A stretch of 64,000 bases of DNA from Wenzhouxiangella sp. AB-CW3 (GTDB lineage: Bacteria; Pseudomonadota; Gammaproteobacteria; Xanthomonadales; Wenzhouxiangellaceae), in contig NZ_CP061368.1 of NCBI RefSeq assembly GCF_014725735.1, positions 2,991,225 to 3,055,224 on the forward strand, written 5' to 3'. A program made the translations under genes and the position numbers. The notes beneath the pieces are model-generated. The model did no database searches and had not been told where the DNA came from. It saw nothing but the letters and a program-made list of their open reading frames with translations. Positions within the stretch are counted from its first letter, which is position 1; every line of letters begins with the position of its first letter. This document shows positions 1-11,829 of the stretch, piece after piece.

Positions 1-3000
1 GGACGCTGACCACTGATCGTCGCCTGATCGTTGCTTCCGAGACCGGCGTGGTTGACTTGGACACCCGGGAGGTCAAGGCCCGCGGGCGCCTCGGGCCGGG
101 ACAACTGCTGGTCGCCGACATCGAATCGGGCGAACTGCTCGACCATCGCGGGGTCGACGAGCAACTCAAGAACCTGCATCCCTGGCAGGAGTGGCTGAAA
201 TCGGGCGTCAAGTACCTCGATTCCGAACTGGTCGACGTGCACATGGCCGCCGAACCGTTCGACAAGGACACGCTGGCCACCTACCAGAAGATGTTCAACC
301 TGTCGCGCGAAGAACGTCGCGAAGTGGTCCAGGTGCTGGCGCGCACCCAGTCCGAGGCGGTGGGTTCCATGGGCGACGACACGCCCATGCCGGTGCTTTC
401 GACCCGGGTCCGGTCCATTTATGACTGCTTCCGTCAGCAGTTTGCCCAGGTCACCAACCCGCCCATCGACAGCCTGCGCGAACGTATCGTCATGTCGCTG
501 GAAACCGGCATCGGCCGCAAGGGCAACGTGTTCACCCCCGGCCCGGAGCTGGCCGAACGCGTGGTGCTCAACTCGCCAGTAATGAGCCAGCGCAAGCTAA
601 GGCAGCTGATCAACACCCCGCAGCTGGGCGTGCCATCGGAGTTCATCGACCTGAACTACCCGGAAGACCTGCCGCTGGAGCAGGCCATCGACGATCTTTG
701 CCAAAAGGCCAGTGCGGCGGTGGACGACGGCAAGCTGATCCTGCTGATCTCCGATCGCTACCTCAAGCCCGGCCACCTGCCGGTGCATGCCCTGCTGGCC
801 ACCGGCGCGATCCATCACCACCTGCTCGAGACCGGCCAGCGCCCGCAGTGCAACCTCATCATCGAGACCGGCACCGCCCGCGACCCGCATCACTTCGCCT
901 GCCTGATCGGTTTCGGCGCCACCGCCGTCTACCCCTATCTCGTCTACCAGAGCCTGCACGCCATGGTTGAGGCCGGGGAAATCGAGAGCCCGGAGAACCG
1001 GGTGCTGGAGCTGGGTCGCAACTTCCGTCGCGGCATCCGCAAGGGGCTCTACAAGATCCTGTCGAAGATGGGCATTTCCACCATTGGCTCGTACCGCGGC
1101 GCTCAGCTGTTCGAGATCATCGGCATGGCCGACGAAGTGGTCGACAAATGCTTTCCGGGCGCGGTCAGTCGCATCCAGGGCGTGGACTTCTCCGACTTGC
1201 AATCCGACCAGCAATCGCTCGCGCGCTGGGCCTGGAACAAGACCGTGCCGATCGAACACGGCGGACTGTACCGCTACGTACACGGCGCCGAGTACCATGC
1301 CTGGAACCCGGACGTCACCAAAGCGCTGCAACATGCGGCACAGACCGGCAGCGAAGACAGCTATCGCGAGTTCGCCCGGCTGGTCAACGAGCGTGAGCCG
1401 GCCACGCTGCGCGACCTGCTCGATTTCACTTCACCGCACGCACCCATCGACATCGACCAGGTCGAAGCGGCCGAAGACATCGTCAAGCGATTCGATTCGG
1501 CCGGCATGAGCCTGGGAGCCCTTTCACCCGAAGCACACGAGGCGCTGGCCATTGCCATGAACCGGCTCGGCGCGCGCTCGAACTCCGGCGAGGGCGGCGA
1601 GGACCCGGCCCGCTACGGCACCGAGAAGCGCTCCAAGATCAAGCAGATCGCATCGGGCCGATTTGGCGTGACCCCGGAGTACCTGATCAATGCCGAGGTC
1701 ATTCAGATCAAGATCGCCCAGGGCGCCAAACCCGGCGAGGGCGGCCAGTTGCCCGGCCACAAGGTCGACAAGCTGATCGCCCGGCTGCGCTTCGCCACGC
1801 CCGGTGTCGGCCTGATCTCGCCGCCGCCGCACCACGACATTTATTCCATCGAAGACCTGGCGCAGCTCATTTTCGACCTCAAGCAGGTCAACCCGGATGC
1901 ACTGGTCTCGGTCAAGCTGGTGGCCGAACCCGGCATCGGCACGATTGCTGCCGGCGTGGTCAAGGCCTATGCCGACCTGATCACCGTGTCGGGTTACGAC
2001 GGCGGCACCGGCGCCAGCCCGCTGACCTCGGTCAAGTACGCCGGCGCACCCTGGGAGCTGGGCCTGAGCGAGGTCCGCCAGGTGCTGATGGCCAATGACC
2101 TCAGGGGCCAGGTGCGTATTCAGGCCGACGGCGGACTCAAGACCGGCAAGGACGTGGTCAAGGCCGCCATTCTCGGCGCCGAAAGCTTCGGTTTCGGCAC
2201 CGCGCCCATGGTGGCGCTGGGCTGCAAGTACCTGCGCATCTGCCACCTCAACAACTGCGCCACCGGAGTGGCCACGCAGAACGACATTCTGCGCAAGAAA
2301 CACTTCATCGGGCTGCCCGAGATGGTGATCAACTACCTGATGTTTGTCGCCCGGGAAGTGCGCGAGATCCTGGCGCAACTGGGTGTGGCCCGGATCGAGG
2401 ATCTGATCGGCCGCACCGAGTACCTCAAGCGCATCGAAGGCCTGACCCTGCGCCAGAACAAGCTTGATCTCTCGCCGCTGCTGGCCACATCCGGCCTCAG
2501 TCCGGACACCGCCCACTACTGCCTGGCCGAGCGCAACCCACCGCACGATACCGCCGAATTGGCCGGAGACATCCAGGCCGACACCACCGAAGCCGTGAAG
2601 AATGGCCGTGGCGGCCGGTTTGCATATCCGATCCGCAACAGCGACCGCTCCATCGGCGCGCGGCTATCGGGCGAGATCGCCACGCACTGGGGCAACCAGG
2701 GCATGGCCGAGCATCCCATCGACATCGAATTTACCGGCACGGCCGGGCAGAGTTTCGGCGCCTTCAATGCCGGCGGCCTGCACCTGAAACTCACCGGCGA
2801 GGCCAACGACTACGTCGGCAAGGGCATGGCCGGCGGTCGCATCGTGCTCACTCCACCCGAGGGCATCGGCTACCCGGCCCGCACCACGCCCATCATGGGC
2901 AACACCTGCCTGTACGGGGCGACCGGCGGCGAGCTTTTTGCCCAGGGCACGGCCGGCGAGCGCTTTGCCGTACGCAACTCCGGTGCCATTGCCGTGATCG

Positions 3001-3365
3001 AGGGCGCCGGCGATCACTGCTGCGAGTACATGACCGGCGGGGTCGTTGTCGTGCTCGGCCGCACCGGCATCAACTTCGGTGCCGGCATGACCGGCGGCTT
3101 CGCCTACGTGCTCGACCTCGATCGCGGCTTCGTCGACCGCTATAACCACGAGCTGATCGACATCCGCCATATCGAACCTGACAGCATGGAGAACCACGTC
3201 CATCACCTCAGGGGACTGATCATGCGGCATATCGAACTGACCGGCAGCGAGCAGGCCGCGTGGGTGCTCGACGACATGCGCCGGCTACTGCCCAAGTTCT
3301 GGCTGGTCAAACCCAAGGCCGCCGAACTCGACGACCTGATTTCCGCCCTGCGCGATGCGGCCTGA
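1..3365 (+). CDS. gltB: Glutamate synthase (NADPH) large subunit, 5' truncated by window edge
   Basis: Makes two glutamates from glutamine and 2-oxoglutarate in ammonium assimilation, in the cytoplasm with GltD. The reading frame is already open at base 3, so the N-terminal glutaminase domain with its catalytic Cys lies mostly outside; about 1120 residues of the usual 1500 are here. Visible in order: end of the amidotransferase domain, central domain, FMN-binding synthase barrel (GEGGEDP near base 1590, GYDGGTGASP near 2000), and the C-terminal GXGXG beta-helix. The 3Fe-4S ligands follow the family pattern C-X5-C-X4-C, with Cys codons at 2223, 2241 and 2256. The partner gltD lies 731 bp downstream, separated by a toxin-antitoxin pair. 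Confidence 0.97.
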   Translation, partial: TLTTDRRLIVASETGVVDLDTREVKARGRLGPGQLLVADIESGELLDHRGVDEQLKNLHPWQEWLKSGVKYLDSELVDVHMAAEPFDKDTLATYQKMFNLSREERREVVQVLARTQSEAVGSMGDDTPMPVLSTRVRSIYDCFRQQFAQVTNPPIDSLRERIVMSLETGIGRKGNVFTPGPELAERVVLNSPVMSQRKLRQLINTPQLGVPSEFIDLNYPEDLPLEQAIDDLCQKASAAVDDGKLILLISDRYLKPGHLPVHALLATGAIHHHLLETGQRPQCNLIIETGTARDPHHFACLIGFGATAVYPYLVYQSLHAMVEAGEIESPENRVLELGRNFRRGIRKGLYKILSKMGISTIGSYRGAQLFEIIGMADEVVDKCFPGAVSRIQGVDFSDLQSDQQSLARWAWNKTVPIEHGGLYRYVHGAEYHAWNPDVTKALQHAAQTGSEDSYREFARLVNEREPATLRDLLDFTSPHAPIDIDQVEAAEDIVKRFDSAGMSLGALSPEAHEALAIAMNRLGARSNSGEGGEDPARYGTEKRSKIKQIASGRFGVTPEYLINAEVIQIKIAQGAKPGEGGQLPGHKVDKLIARLRFATPGVGLISPPPHHDIYSIEDLAQLIFDLKQVNPDALVSVKLVAEPGIGTIAAGVVKAYADLITVSGYDGGTGASPLTSVKYAGAPWELGLSEVRQVLMANDLRGQVRIQADGGLKTGKDVVKAAILGAESFGFGTAPMVALGCKYLRICHLNNCATGVATQNDILRKKHFIGLPEMVINYLMFVAREVREILAQLGVARIEDLIGRTEYLKRIEGLTLRQNKLDLSPLLATSGLSPDTAHYCLAERNPPHDTAELAGDIQADTTEAVKNGRGGRFAYPIRNSDRSIGARLSGEIATHWGNQGMAEHPIDIEFTGTAGQSFGAFNAGGLHLKLTGEANDYVGKGMAGGRIVLTPPEGIGYPARTTPIMGNTCLYGATGGELFAQGTAGERFAVRNSGAIAVIEGAGDHCCEYMTGGVVVVLGRTGINFGAGMTGGFAYVLDLDRGFVDRYNHELIDIRHIEPDSMENHVHHLRGLIMRHIELTGSEQAAWVLDDMRRLLPKFWLVKPKAAELDDLISALRDAA

Positions 3366-3380
3366 TCCGGGAACGGAATG

Positions 3381-3397
3381 GTACACTTTATGTGTGC
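3381..3397. promoter_or_regulatory. Candidate autoregulatory operator of the toxin-antitoxin pair
   Basis: Inverted repeat GTACAC-TTTAT-GTGTGC (5 of 6 arm positions pair) 17 bp before the antitoxin ATG. Phd/YefM antitoxins usually repress their own promoter at such dyads. The assignment rests on position and symmetry only. Confidence 0.4.
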
Positions 3398-3413
3398 ACA
3401 TGGAGACATCAGC

Positions 3414-3653
3414 ATGAACACGACCAACGTTCGCGAAGCACGCAAGAGACTATCGGCCCTGCTCGACCAGGTCGAGCGTGGAGAGAGCGTGGTGATCAGT
3501 CGACGCGGCAAGCCCGTGGCCAGACTGGTTGCCGCCCACACAGAAGAGCCGGTTCGCTTCCCCTCGCGCGCCAAACTCCGGCAATCCCTGCCACCGGCGA
3601 AGGAATCTTCGGCCGGAACCATTCGGGCGCTGCGGGAAGAGGAGCGATTCTGA
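3414..3653 (+). CDS. Phd/YefM-family antitoxin
   Basis: 79-residue antitoxin whose N-terminal half has the Phd/YefM pattern: an EARKRLS helix, a DQVERGE segment and VVISRRGKPVARLV. This half normally folds, dimerises and binds DNA, while the loose charged C-terminal tail wraps the toxin. The start at 3414 is preferred over an upstream ATG at 3378 because GGAG lies 8 bp before it and it begins at the conserved segment. It ends directly against the toxin start, so the two are translated together. It sits 48 bp after gltB, probably co-transcribed with it or driven from the dyad at 3381. Confidence 0.85.
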   Translation: MNTTNVREARKRLSALLDQVERGESVVISRRGKPVARLVAAHTEEPVRFPSRAKLRQSLPPAKESSAGTIRALREEERF

Positions 3654-4091
3654 TTGCTGTACTTCGACACCAGCGCCGTGCTGCCCTACTACCGCCAGGA
3701 AGCCGCCAGCGAAGCCGTGGAGTCTTTGCTGCAGGCGCAGAGCACGCCCGTGCTGATCAGTGACCTCGTTGAAGTCGAGTTCGCTTCGGCCTTGGCGCGC
3801 TGGGTGCGTTGCGGGGAACTGGACGAACCGCAGGCCCATCGCATTGAAGCCACTTTTCGCGAGGACCTCAATGCCGGGCGCTTTTCCAGGGCACCGGTGA
3901 CGGGTCGTCATTTCGAGCAGGCCCGGGAGTGGCTGAGTCGTCGCAAGACCGCCTTGCGCACACTCGACGCTCTGCACCTGGCCTGCGCCCAGGATTGTTC
4001 AGCCAGGCTGGTCACCCTTGATGCAGCCCTGGCCAAAGCAGCAGACTTCTGGGGCCTGGATGTTCAAAACCCCAGCTCCGGCTGGCAATGA
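3654..4091 (+). CDS. PIN-domain toxin, VapC type ribonuclease
   Basis: 145 residues, the normal VapC size. The acidic metal-binding set of the PIN fold is complete: Asp5 in YFDTSA, Glu42 in VEVEF, Asp105 in TLDALHLA and Asp123 in VTLDAAL, so the enzyme looks intact. VapC toxins are Mg-dependent endoribonucleases that usually cut tRNA or rRNA; the target here cannot be read. The start is TTG immediately after the antitoxin stop (TGA-TTG), which implies coupled and possibly weak translation. The stop is 5 bp before gltD, so gltD translation probably depends on ribosomes leaving this gene. Confidence 0.88.
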   Translation: MLYFDTSAVLPYYRQEAASEAVESLLQAQSTPVLISDLVEVEFASALARWVRCGELDEPQAHRIEATFREDLNAGRFSRAPVTGRHFEQAREWLSRRKTALRTLDALHLACAQDCSARLVTLDAALAKAADFWGLDVQNPSSGWQ

Positions 4092-4096
4092 ATTGA

Positions 4097-5530
<1,434 letters not shown>

Positions 5531-5545
<15 letters not shown>

Positions 5546-8275
5546 TTCGGCGAACGCCGCCCGGGCTTCGTCCAGAGACTCGTCCTCATTGTCCAGCACG
5601 GCAGTCAGCCAGTCGACCAGCGAGCCGGACGTGCCGTTTCGCAGCGCCAGCAGTTCCACGGCGTTCATGATCAGTTCGCTTTCCAGCGTTTCGCCGTGAT
5701 CGGCAACCGCGGCGTGAATACGCTCGCGCCACTCGCGCTCAGCTTTTCGATCATCAGCTTCAGCGTGTACATCCGCCAGCAACAGTGCCGTACCCAGCGT
5801 CAGTTCGTGATCATCCCCCAGGACTTCCACCCGTTGTCGATAGGCTCGCAACGCAAGCTCTCCAGCCTGATCGAGCTGCCCCAGCGCCAGATGGGCGCGG
5901 GCAGCGTGATGCTGCGCCTGAAGTGTGTCGGGATGGTCCGCGGTCAGCAGATGCTCACGCCACGTTGCTACCTCCGCCAGGTCTTCCAATGCCTCCTCGT
6001 TCATTTCCTTGCGCAGATGTAACAGGCCCAGGCTGAGGCGGAAGTTCAGCGTGGTCAGGTGGTTGCGCCCATAGGTCTGGCGTGCCAGCGAAACCAGCTG
6101 CCGGAGCTCCGATGCCGCGTCTTCCAGCCGCCCCATCTCCATCAGGGTCATCGCCCGGTTGTTCATGACGTTCAGGGTAGAGCGATTGCGTCGGCCATAG
6201 CGCTCGGCCAGGATGTCGTAGACCTCGTTTTCGATCTCCAGCGCCTCTTCCAGACGCCCCAGCATTCCCAGTGCCGCACCCACGTTGAGCATGGCACTGT
6301 AGTAATTTCCACTGCCCGACTCGAGGTGATCCCGGGCGCGGTCAGCGCTGTCGCGGAAATGCACAAGTGCCGATTCGATATCCCCCGACAGAGCGTGTAC
6401 ATAACCCAATGTATTCACTGCCCGAATGGTGTATTCATGATGAGGCCCAAGCTCGGCTTCGGCCCGTTTGATGTTCTCGGTAGCCACCCGCATGGCTTCA
6501 TCGTTCTGCCCCGTATCGACCAGGAGATTGGCCCGCGAATCCCAGGCATTGTGCCGCAGGCTCAACTGATCAGGAGCTGCTTCGTGCATGCGATCAAGCA
6601 CCTGGTCAAGCACCTCGCCAGCACGTTCATGCTCGCTGTTTCGGGAAAGCAGGCGATAGTGGCGCTGAAGTGCAGTCAGAGTGCGTGCGTCATCCGGTCC
6701 CAACTCATCCTCACGCAATTGGACAACCCGCTCGGCCAGTGGCAATGCAAGGTCGATCATCCCGGCGTCGGTATAGACATCACGCACGGTTTCGTAAAGA
6801 TCGGCCTGTAGCAAGGGTTCATCGGCAAAGTCGCTTTCGATGGAATCAATCGCCCGCCTGAGCATGAACTCATCGATCAGGTCCTGCGCCAGATCGGTCG
6901 GGTTGATTCGTCCCACAGCGATCTCGAAGGCCTCAATGCCGGCCTTGACAGCCTCGTGATCAGCTTCATCGGTAAAGGATTGGGCGTACTGCTGCCGCAG
7001 TCGTTCGACAAACCCTTCGCCAAGCAAATGAGGCTCCAGATCCCCCAGCATGGACTGCTGAAAGCCAATCATCTTTTCCAGTTCAAGCTGCCGGTCTTCC
7101 GCGATCCTGCGCTGCTGCTGAGCTTCCGTCATGGCCAGGAGCGCGGCGCTCAAACCGACAGCAAGAGAAATCATGATCGTCGTCACGCCGGTTGCAGCCA
7201 GGGCATTGCGGCGCAGAAAACAACGAATCCGGTAGGCCCGGGAATCGCCCATGGCCCGCACTGGCTGACCCGAAAGGAAACGGCGCAACTCCTCGGCCAG
7301 TTCGGAGGCGCTCTCGTAGCGCTGGTCCGGATCAGGGTCCACTGCCCGGTGGGCAATTGCACTCAACTCTCCACGCAGGCTGCGCACCAGACCGCGTACC
7401 GTCGTCTGCCGGCATCGGGCAGTCTCTGCGAGTTGCCGCCCCCCACCCGCCAGCAAACCGGTCAGGGGTTCGGGGGTTCTTCCAGCCAGGCGATGCCGGA
7501 TCGTTTCGGTGTCGGCACCCCGAAACAGATGCTGCTCAAAGGGACGCTGATCGCTCAGCAGTTCATACAGGATCACTCCCAGTGAATAGACATCGCTGCG
7601 CACATCGATGGCCGCCTCTTCATCGAACTGCTCGGGGCTCATGTACAGAGGCGTTCCAGCCGAACTCTGGTCCCGTCGCTCGTGTCGGGACAGGGCCGTT
7701 CCCGCGATACCGAAATCAATGATTTTCGGGCTGGGCACGCCGTCGATCCGGGCGACCAGTATGTTGGCGGGCTTGAGGTCGCGATGAATGATCCCCTTCT
7801 GGTGAGCATGTGCCACACCCTGACAGATGCGGATAAACAGCTCGATCCGATCTTCCAGGGACAGCCGCTGCTCCTGGCAGAACCTGTTCAATGGCAGGCC
7901 GGGAACGTACTCCATGGCAAAGTAGGGATAGCCGTCAGGATTGGTGCCTGACTCGAAGATCTGGGCGATGGCGGGGTGGCGCATCTGCGCCAGGGCCTGA
8001 CGCTCTACAAGGAACCGGACTTCGCTGGCCGGGCCGAGAATCTTCTTCCGAATCAGCTTGACGGCCACTTCGCGTTCGACCGGCTCGAGCTGCCTGGCCA
8101 GGAAGACCTGTCCCATGCCGCCGGCTCCCAGTGGACGAATGACCTGGTATCCGGGCAGATTCAGAGACTCGCCAGCAGCCCCCGTCTCGTCGGCGGGCTC
8201 CTCCTGAAAGACATGGGTTGCCTCGTCTTCACCTTCGCCGCCGGCTTGATCCTGATCGTACCTGTCTTTGCTCAT
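5531..8275 (-). CDS. Membrane Ser/Thr protein kinase with C-terminal TPR repeats
   Basis: 914 residues from ATG 8275; longer upstream starts would run into rlmKL. After an acidic 40-residue head the Hanks kinase domain is complete: glycine loop GAGGMG 50-55, Lys73, HRDLKPAN from 164, DFG 187-189 and SPEQ in the activation segment. One transmembrane helix (about 358-381) follows, then a coiled segment and roughly ten tetratricopeptide-type helical pairs (about 500-850) that would lie outside the membrane. This architecture fits a sensor kinase that binds a protein through its TPR part. The substrate is unknown. It lies 31 bp downstream of rlmKL, probably one transcript. Confidence 0.9.
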
Positions 8276-8306
8276 TTCAAACCCGGGCAGCAATTGACCA
8301 CGCCGA

Positions 8307-10448
8307 TTATGCCCGTGTGGCACTGCTGTCGCCAGTTGGGCGCAGGAACCAGCATTGGTGGATCTTCCGATTGCGTGCGAAGTCCTGGGGAATGGACCAC
8401 TTCGAACGGTCTTCCAGATCGAACTCCGATGCCAGCGCGCTATCCAGCCTGAAAGCACGCAGATTGGTCGAGAAGATCAGGGTGCCGTCGGCACTCAGGT
8501 GGGCCGCGGCGGCACGGATCAGTTCGGCGTGATCGCGCTGGATGTCCAGGGTGCCGTCCATGCGCTTTGAGTTGGAAAAACTGGGCGGGTCGAGAAAGAT
8601 CAGGTCAAAGCGCTCCTGGTTGCGTGCCAGCCATTCACGGCAGTCGGCGGGCACGATGCGGTGGCGCTCGTCCAGGCAGTTGTTGAGCGCCAGGTTGCGC
8701 TTGAGCCACTCCAGGTAAGTGTTGGACAGATCGACGCTGGTGGTATGCGCCGCCCCGCCCACGGCGGCGTGCACGGTGGCCGCACCGGTGTAGCAGAACA
8801 GGTTGAGCAAGCGCTTGCCTTTTGCGTGCTCGGCCAGCCACAGGCGCACCGGGCGGTGGTCCAGAAACAGCCCGGTGTCGAGGTAGTCGGTCAGGTTGAC
8901 TTCCAGCCGGCAGCGGCCCTCGGCCACGGTCAATGTCTTTGACTGCCGGCTCTGGCGAGTGTATTGCTCGCTGCCGCGCTGACGACGACGCACCTTGAAC
9001 ACCATGCGTTCGGGCGGCACACCCAGCACGCCCGGCAGCGCGGTGAGTGCGGCCTGCAGGCGGGCGCGGGCCTTCGCCGCATCGACGGTAGCCGGCGGCT
9101 CGTATTCCTGCACGTGCAGCCAGTCACCCTCCTCTCCGCGGTAAACATCCACCGCCAGCGCATACTCCGGAATATCGGCATCGTAGATGCGGTAGCACCG
9201 GATGTTCTCGCGTTCCAGCCAGCGCCTGAGCTGGCGGCGGTTCTTGGCTATCCTGTTGACCAGGTCCTTGGCTGGTTGCGCTGTTGATTCACCCGCATCC
9301 ATGCCGATCTCGAATCGTTCCAGGCTGCACTCGATCGGCCCGTTCCTGACCTGCCAGGTGCGCTCGGGCTTCAGCCCGATACGGCAACCGGCACCATTGA
9401 GCACCATGGCCCGCCAACCCGGGAAGTGCCGGCGCAGGGTCTCGCCCAGCCTGAGATAGAGCGGCATCAGCTCGTGCTGCTCGCCGATGCGCTCGCCGTA
9501 GGGAGGGTTGACCGCCACCAGGCCGGTCTTCACCTTCGCCGGGGGGGCGGCATCGGCCACATCGCGCCGCTCGACATGCACCCGTCCGGCCAGTCCTGCG
9601 CGTTCGAGATGCTGGCGCGTCAGGTAGACGGCACGGCGGTCATGATCAAAAGCCGCCATGGGCGGCAGTTTTTCCAGGCCGGCCTCCTGGCGCTCCAGGG
9701 CCTCGTCGATCAATGCCTTCCAGACCTCGTCGTCGTGGCCGCGCCAATGCTGGAATCCAAAGCGCGTGCGCAACAGTCCCGGCGCCACGTCGGCTGCCAT
9801 CCAGGCCGCTTCGATAACGAGCGTGCCCGAACCGCACATGGGGTCGACGAAACCGCCACCGGCGGCGGCCATCTCGGGCCAGTCGGCGCGCAGCAGCATG
9901 GCCGCGGCCAGGTTTTCCTTCAACGGGGCCTGGTTGCCGGCCTCGCGCACACCCCGCTTGTGCAGGCTGTCTCCCGACAAGTCCAGGGACACACTGCCCT
10001 GGTCGCCGTGCATGTGCACATGGATGCGCAGATCGGGCTGGCTGAGGTCGACCGAGGGCCGCTTCCCTGTCTGTTCCCGCATCTGATCAACGATGGCATC
10101 CTTGATGCGCTGGGCGGCAAAGCGGCCGTGACCGACACTGGCCCGGATCCCGGTGAAGGCCACGGCCAGGGTCTGGTCCGGTCCCAGATGGTCGCGCCAC
10201 TCAATCTTTCGCGCACCGGCATACAAGGCCTCATCGTCGGCAGCGGTGAACTGGGTCAGCGGCAGCAAGATCCGGTTGGCCACGCGCGACCACAGGCAGG
10301 CGCGGTAGGCGCCACCCAGATCAGCCTGGAAACGCACTCCGCCGCGCCCGGCCTGGACCCCGGCGAGACCGATGCCGGCCAGCTCGACCGCCAGCAGGTC
10401 TTCCAGGCCCTGGGGGGCAGTGGCAAAAAGGGAATGGATGGTGGACAT
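8307..10448 (-). CDS. rlmL: Bifunctional 23S rRNA methyltransferase RlmKL (m2G2445 / m7G2069)
   Basis: 713 residues, near the 702 of E. coli RlmL, with the same fused layout. An N-terminal ferredoxin-like/THUMP region is followed by the RlmL methyltransferase (GSGTLVIEAA, then NPPYGERIG) and the RlmK methyltransferase (LFCYTGAATVHAA, then DPPSFSNSKRM). It methylates G2445 and G2069 of 23S rRNA in the large-subunit peptidyl-transferase region using S-adenosylmethionine. The start at 10448 is chosen because HSLFATAPQGLE is where family members begin; an upstream ATG would add 16 residues. The fused form is typical of gammaproteobacteria. Confidence 0.96.
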   Translation of the reverse strand: MSTIHSLFATAPQGLEDLLAVELAGIGLAGVQAGRGGVRFQADLGGAYRACLWSRVANRILLPLTQFTAADDEALYAGARKIEWRDHLGPDQTLAVAFTGIRASVGHGRFAAQRIKDAIVDQMREQTGKRPSVDLSQPDLRIHVHMHGDQGSVSLDLSGDSLHKRGVREAGNQAPLKENLAAAMLLRADWPEMAAAGGGFVDPMCGSGTLVIEAAWMAADVAPGLLRTRFGFQHWRGHDDEVWKALIDEALERQEAGLEKLPPMAAFDHDRRAVYLTRQHLERAGLAGRVHVERRDVADAAPPAKVKTGLVAVNPPYGERIGEQHELMPLYLRLGETLRRHFPGWRAMVLNGAGCRIGLKPERTWQVRNGPIECSLERFEIGMDAGESTAQPAKDLVNRIAKNRRQLRRWLERENIRCYRIYDADIPEYALAVDVYRGEEGDWLHVQEYEPPATVDAAKARARLQAALTALPGVLGVPPERMVFKVRRRQRGSEQYTRQSRQSKTLTVAEGRCRLEVNLTDYLDTGLFLDHRPVRLWLAEHAKGKRLLNLFCYTGAATVHAAVGGAAHTTSVDLSNTYLEWLKRNLALNNCLDERHRIVPADCREWLARNQERFDLIFLDPPSFSNSKRMDGTLDIQRDHAELIRAAAAHLSADGTLIFSTNLRAFRLDSALASEFDLEDRSKWSIPQDFARNRKIHQCWFLRPTGDSSATRA

Positions 10449-10516
10449 GACGGGTTTCGTGATCGCGGGTACTTCATGATAAACCGCGTCGCGCACCGGT
10501 CACCCGCTTTCTCCGC

Positions 10517-11785
10517 TCAGCCGGCGACCACCTGTCCGGCCGGTCCGAGAGGGTCGCGGATCAGGCGCGATACCACAGCCTCGGCCGATTGCACGCCGGT
10601 CTCCAGCAGGGGCACGCCGGGGCAGGCCCAGGACCCGCAGTAGAATAGCCGACGCCCGGGCTGGTCGTGCCACCGCGCCAACTGCTCGAGAATACCGGCA
10701 TTGCCCTGGTTGACCACGGCCCGCTGCATGGGAAAGCCGGCAATGACGTGCTCATCGCGCGGTTCGAACAACGGGTTCCAGGTCTGGAAGACCGGCGCTC
10801 GTCCGGCCAGGGTGGGTTCGACGGCATTGACCCAGACCGTGAACATGCTGTTCTCCAGCCCCCGGTCCATCAGGAAATTCAGGGCGGTCCATTCACGCCG
10901 GCGGCGCGGCATGAACCGCGGATCACGATGAACCACAAGCTCGCCACTGGCATACGGGATACCGGCCAGCAGCTGGCGTTCGGCACCGAACGCATCGTCA
11001 TCGAGAAAGTCGAGCTGATTGGCCTGCGTGGCGACAATGACCCGGTCATAGACACCACCATCGCCACGGGCATTGCGTACAGCCAGCGCCTCTCCATCGG
11101 GCTTTACCGTATGCACCGGACTGCCCACATGGGCAGGAATATCGGCAGCCAGGGCGCGGGCAAAAGGTGCAGCGCCTCCCTTCAGGCGCAACAATTCGCC
11201 GGAATGCACGATATCGTCAAGCAGAGCAAGCAGCTGACGGGCCGGCCAGTCGTTCAGGCGCCGCTCGCTGCAGGTGCAGATAGTCGAGAGCATGGGCAGA
11301 ATCAACCCGCGCCAGAACAGCCGGTCGGGAACATACCGCCAGGCGAATTCATCCAGCCGCATGTCGTCGTTTCCTTGCAGCAGGTCTCGCGTCCGACGCG
11401 CCAGTCGCCACAGGCCGAGCCCGAGACGCAGTCCCCGCAGACCCAGATGGCGCAGCGAGCCGAACATGGGCCATCCGGTCAGTGGCATCTGCCCACTGCG
11501 AAACCAGGTACGCTGATCCATCCAGCTGCAACTGACCTGCACATCGGCCGGAAAGGTCTCCATACCCACCCGCCGGGCCAGTTCAAGGGTCCTGTCCCAT
11601 CGCCCCTCGCCCATGACCCTGAGTGGCACGTCAACGATTCCGCCGTCGACCTCCAGGGCCTGCGATGCCATGCCCAGTTCCTCGCGGGCCTCGAACAGCC
11701 TGACCGCAGAACCGGCATCCCGGCAGGCCCGGGCTGCCGCCAACCCGGCAATACCGCTTCCGATCACCGCCACGTTCAGGCTCAT
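10517..11785 (-). CDS. FAD-dependent NAD(P)-binding oxidoreductase (amine oxidase / desaturase-like)
   Basis: 422 residues. An N-terminal Rossmann motif GSGIAG (9-14) is followed by a Glu-ending beta-alpha-beta unit (LFEARE). The C-terminal FAD motif has the form FYCGSWACPGVPLLETGVQSAE. This is the layout of flavin amine oxidases and carotenoid/squalene desaturase-like proteins, close to the group often annotated as NAD/FAD-binding protein COG2907. The substrate is not visible; no desaturase partner, cyclopropane synthase or carotenoid gene lies nearby. Divergent from the esterase-like gene, with 44 bp between the two starts. Confidence 0.75.
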   Translation of the reverse strand: MSLNVAVIGSGIAGLAAARACRDAGSAVRLFEAREELGMASQALEVDGGIVDVPLRVMGEGRWDRTLELARRVGMETFPADVQVSCSWMDQRTWFRSGQMPLTGWPMFGSLRHLGLRGLRLGLGLWRLARRTRDLLQGNDDMRLDEFAWRYVPDRLFWRGLILPMLSTICTCSERRLNDWPARQLLALLDDIVHSGELLRLKGGAAPFARALAADIPAHVGSPVHTVKPDGEALAVRNARGDGGVYDRVIVATQANQLDFLDDDAFGAERQLLAGIPYASGELVVHRDPRFMPRRRREWTALNFLMDRGLENSMFTVWVNAVEPTLAGRAPVFQTWNPLFEPRDEHVIAGFPMQRAVVNQGNAGILEQLARWHDQPGRRLFYCGSWACPGVPLLETGVQSAEAVVSRLIRDPLGPAGQVVAG

Positions 11786-11829
11786 ACACTGCTACCATCA
11801 GTTTAGATCAACACAGACTCTAAGACCGA

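Noticed and set aside
1524-2546. Long antisense frame (340 codons) within gltB, and similar ones in most GC-rich genes
   Set aside because: Shadow frames caused by third-position GC bias; repetitive Gly/Ala/Asp/His-rich translation without domains.
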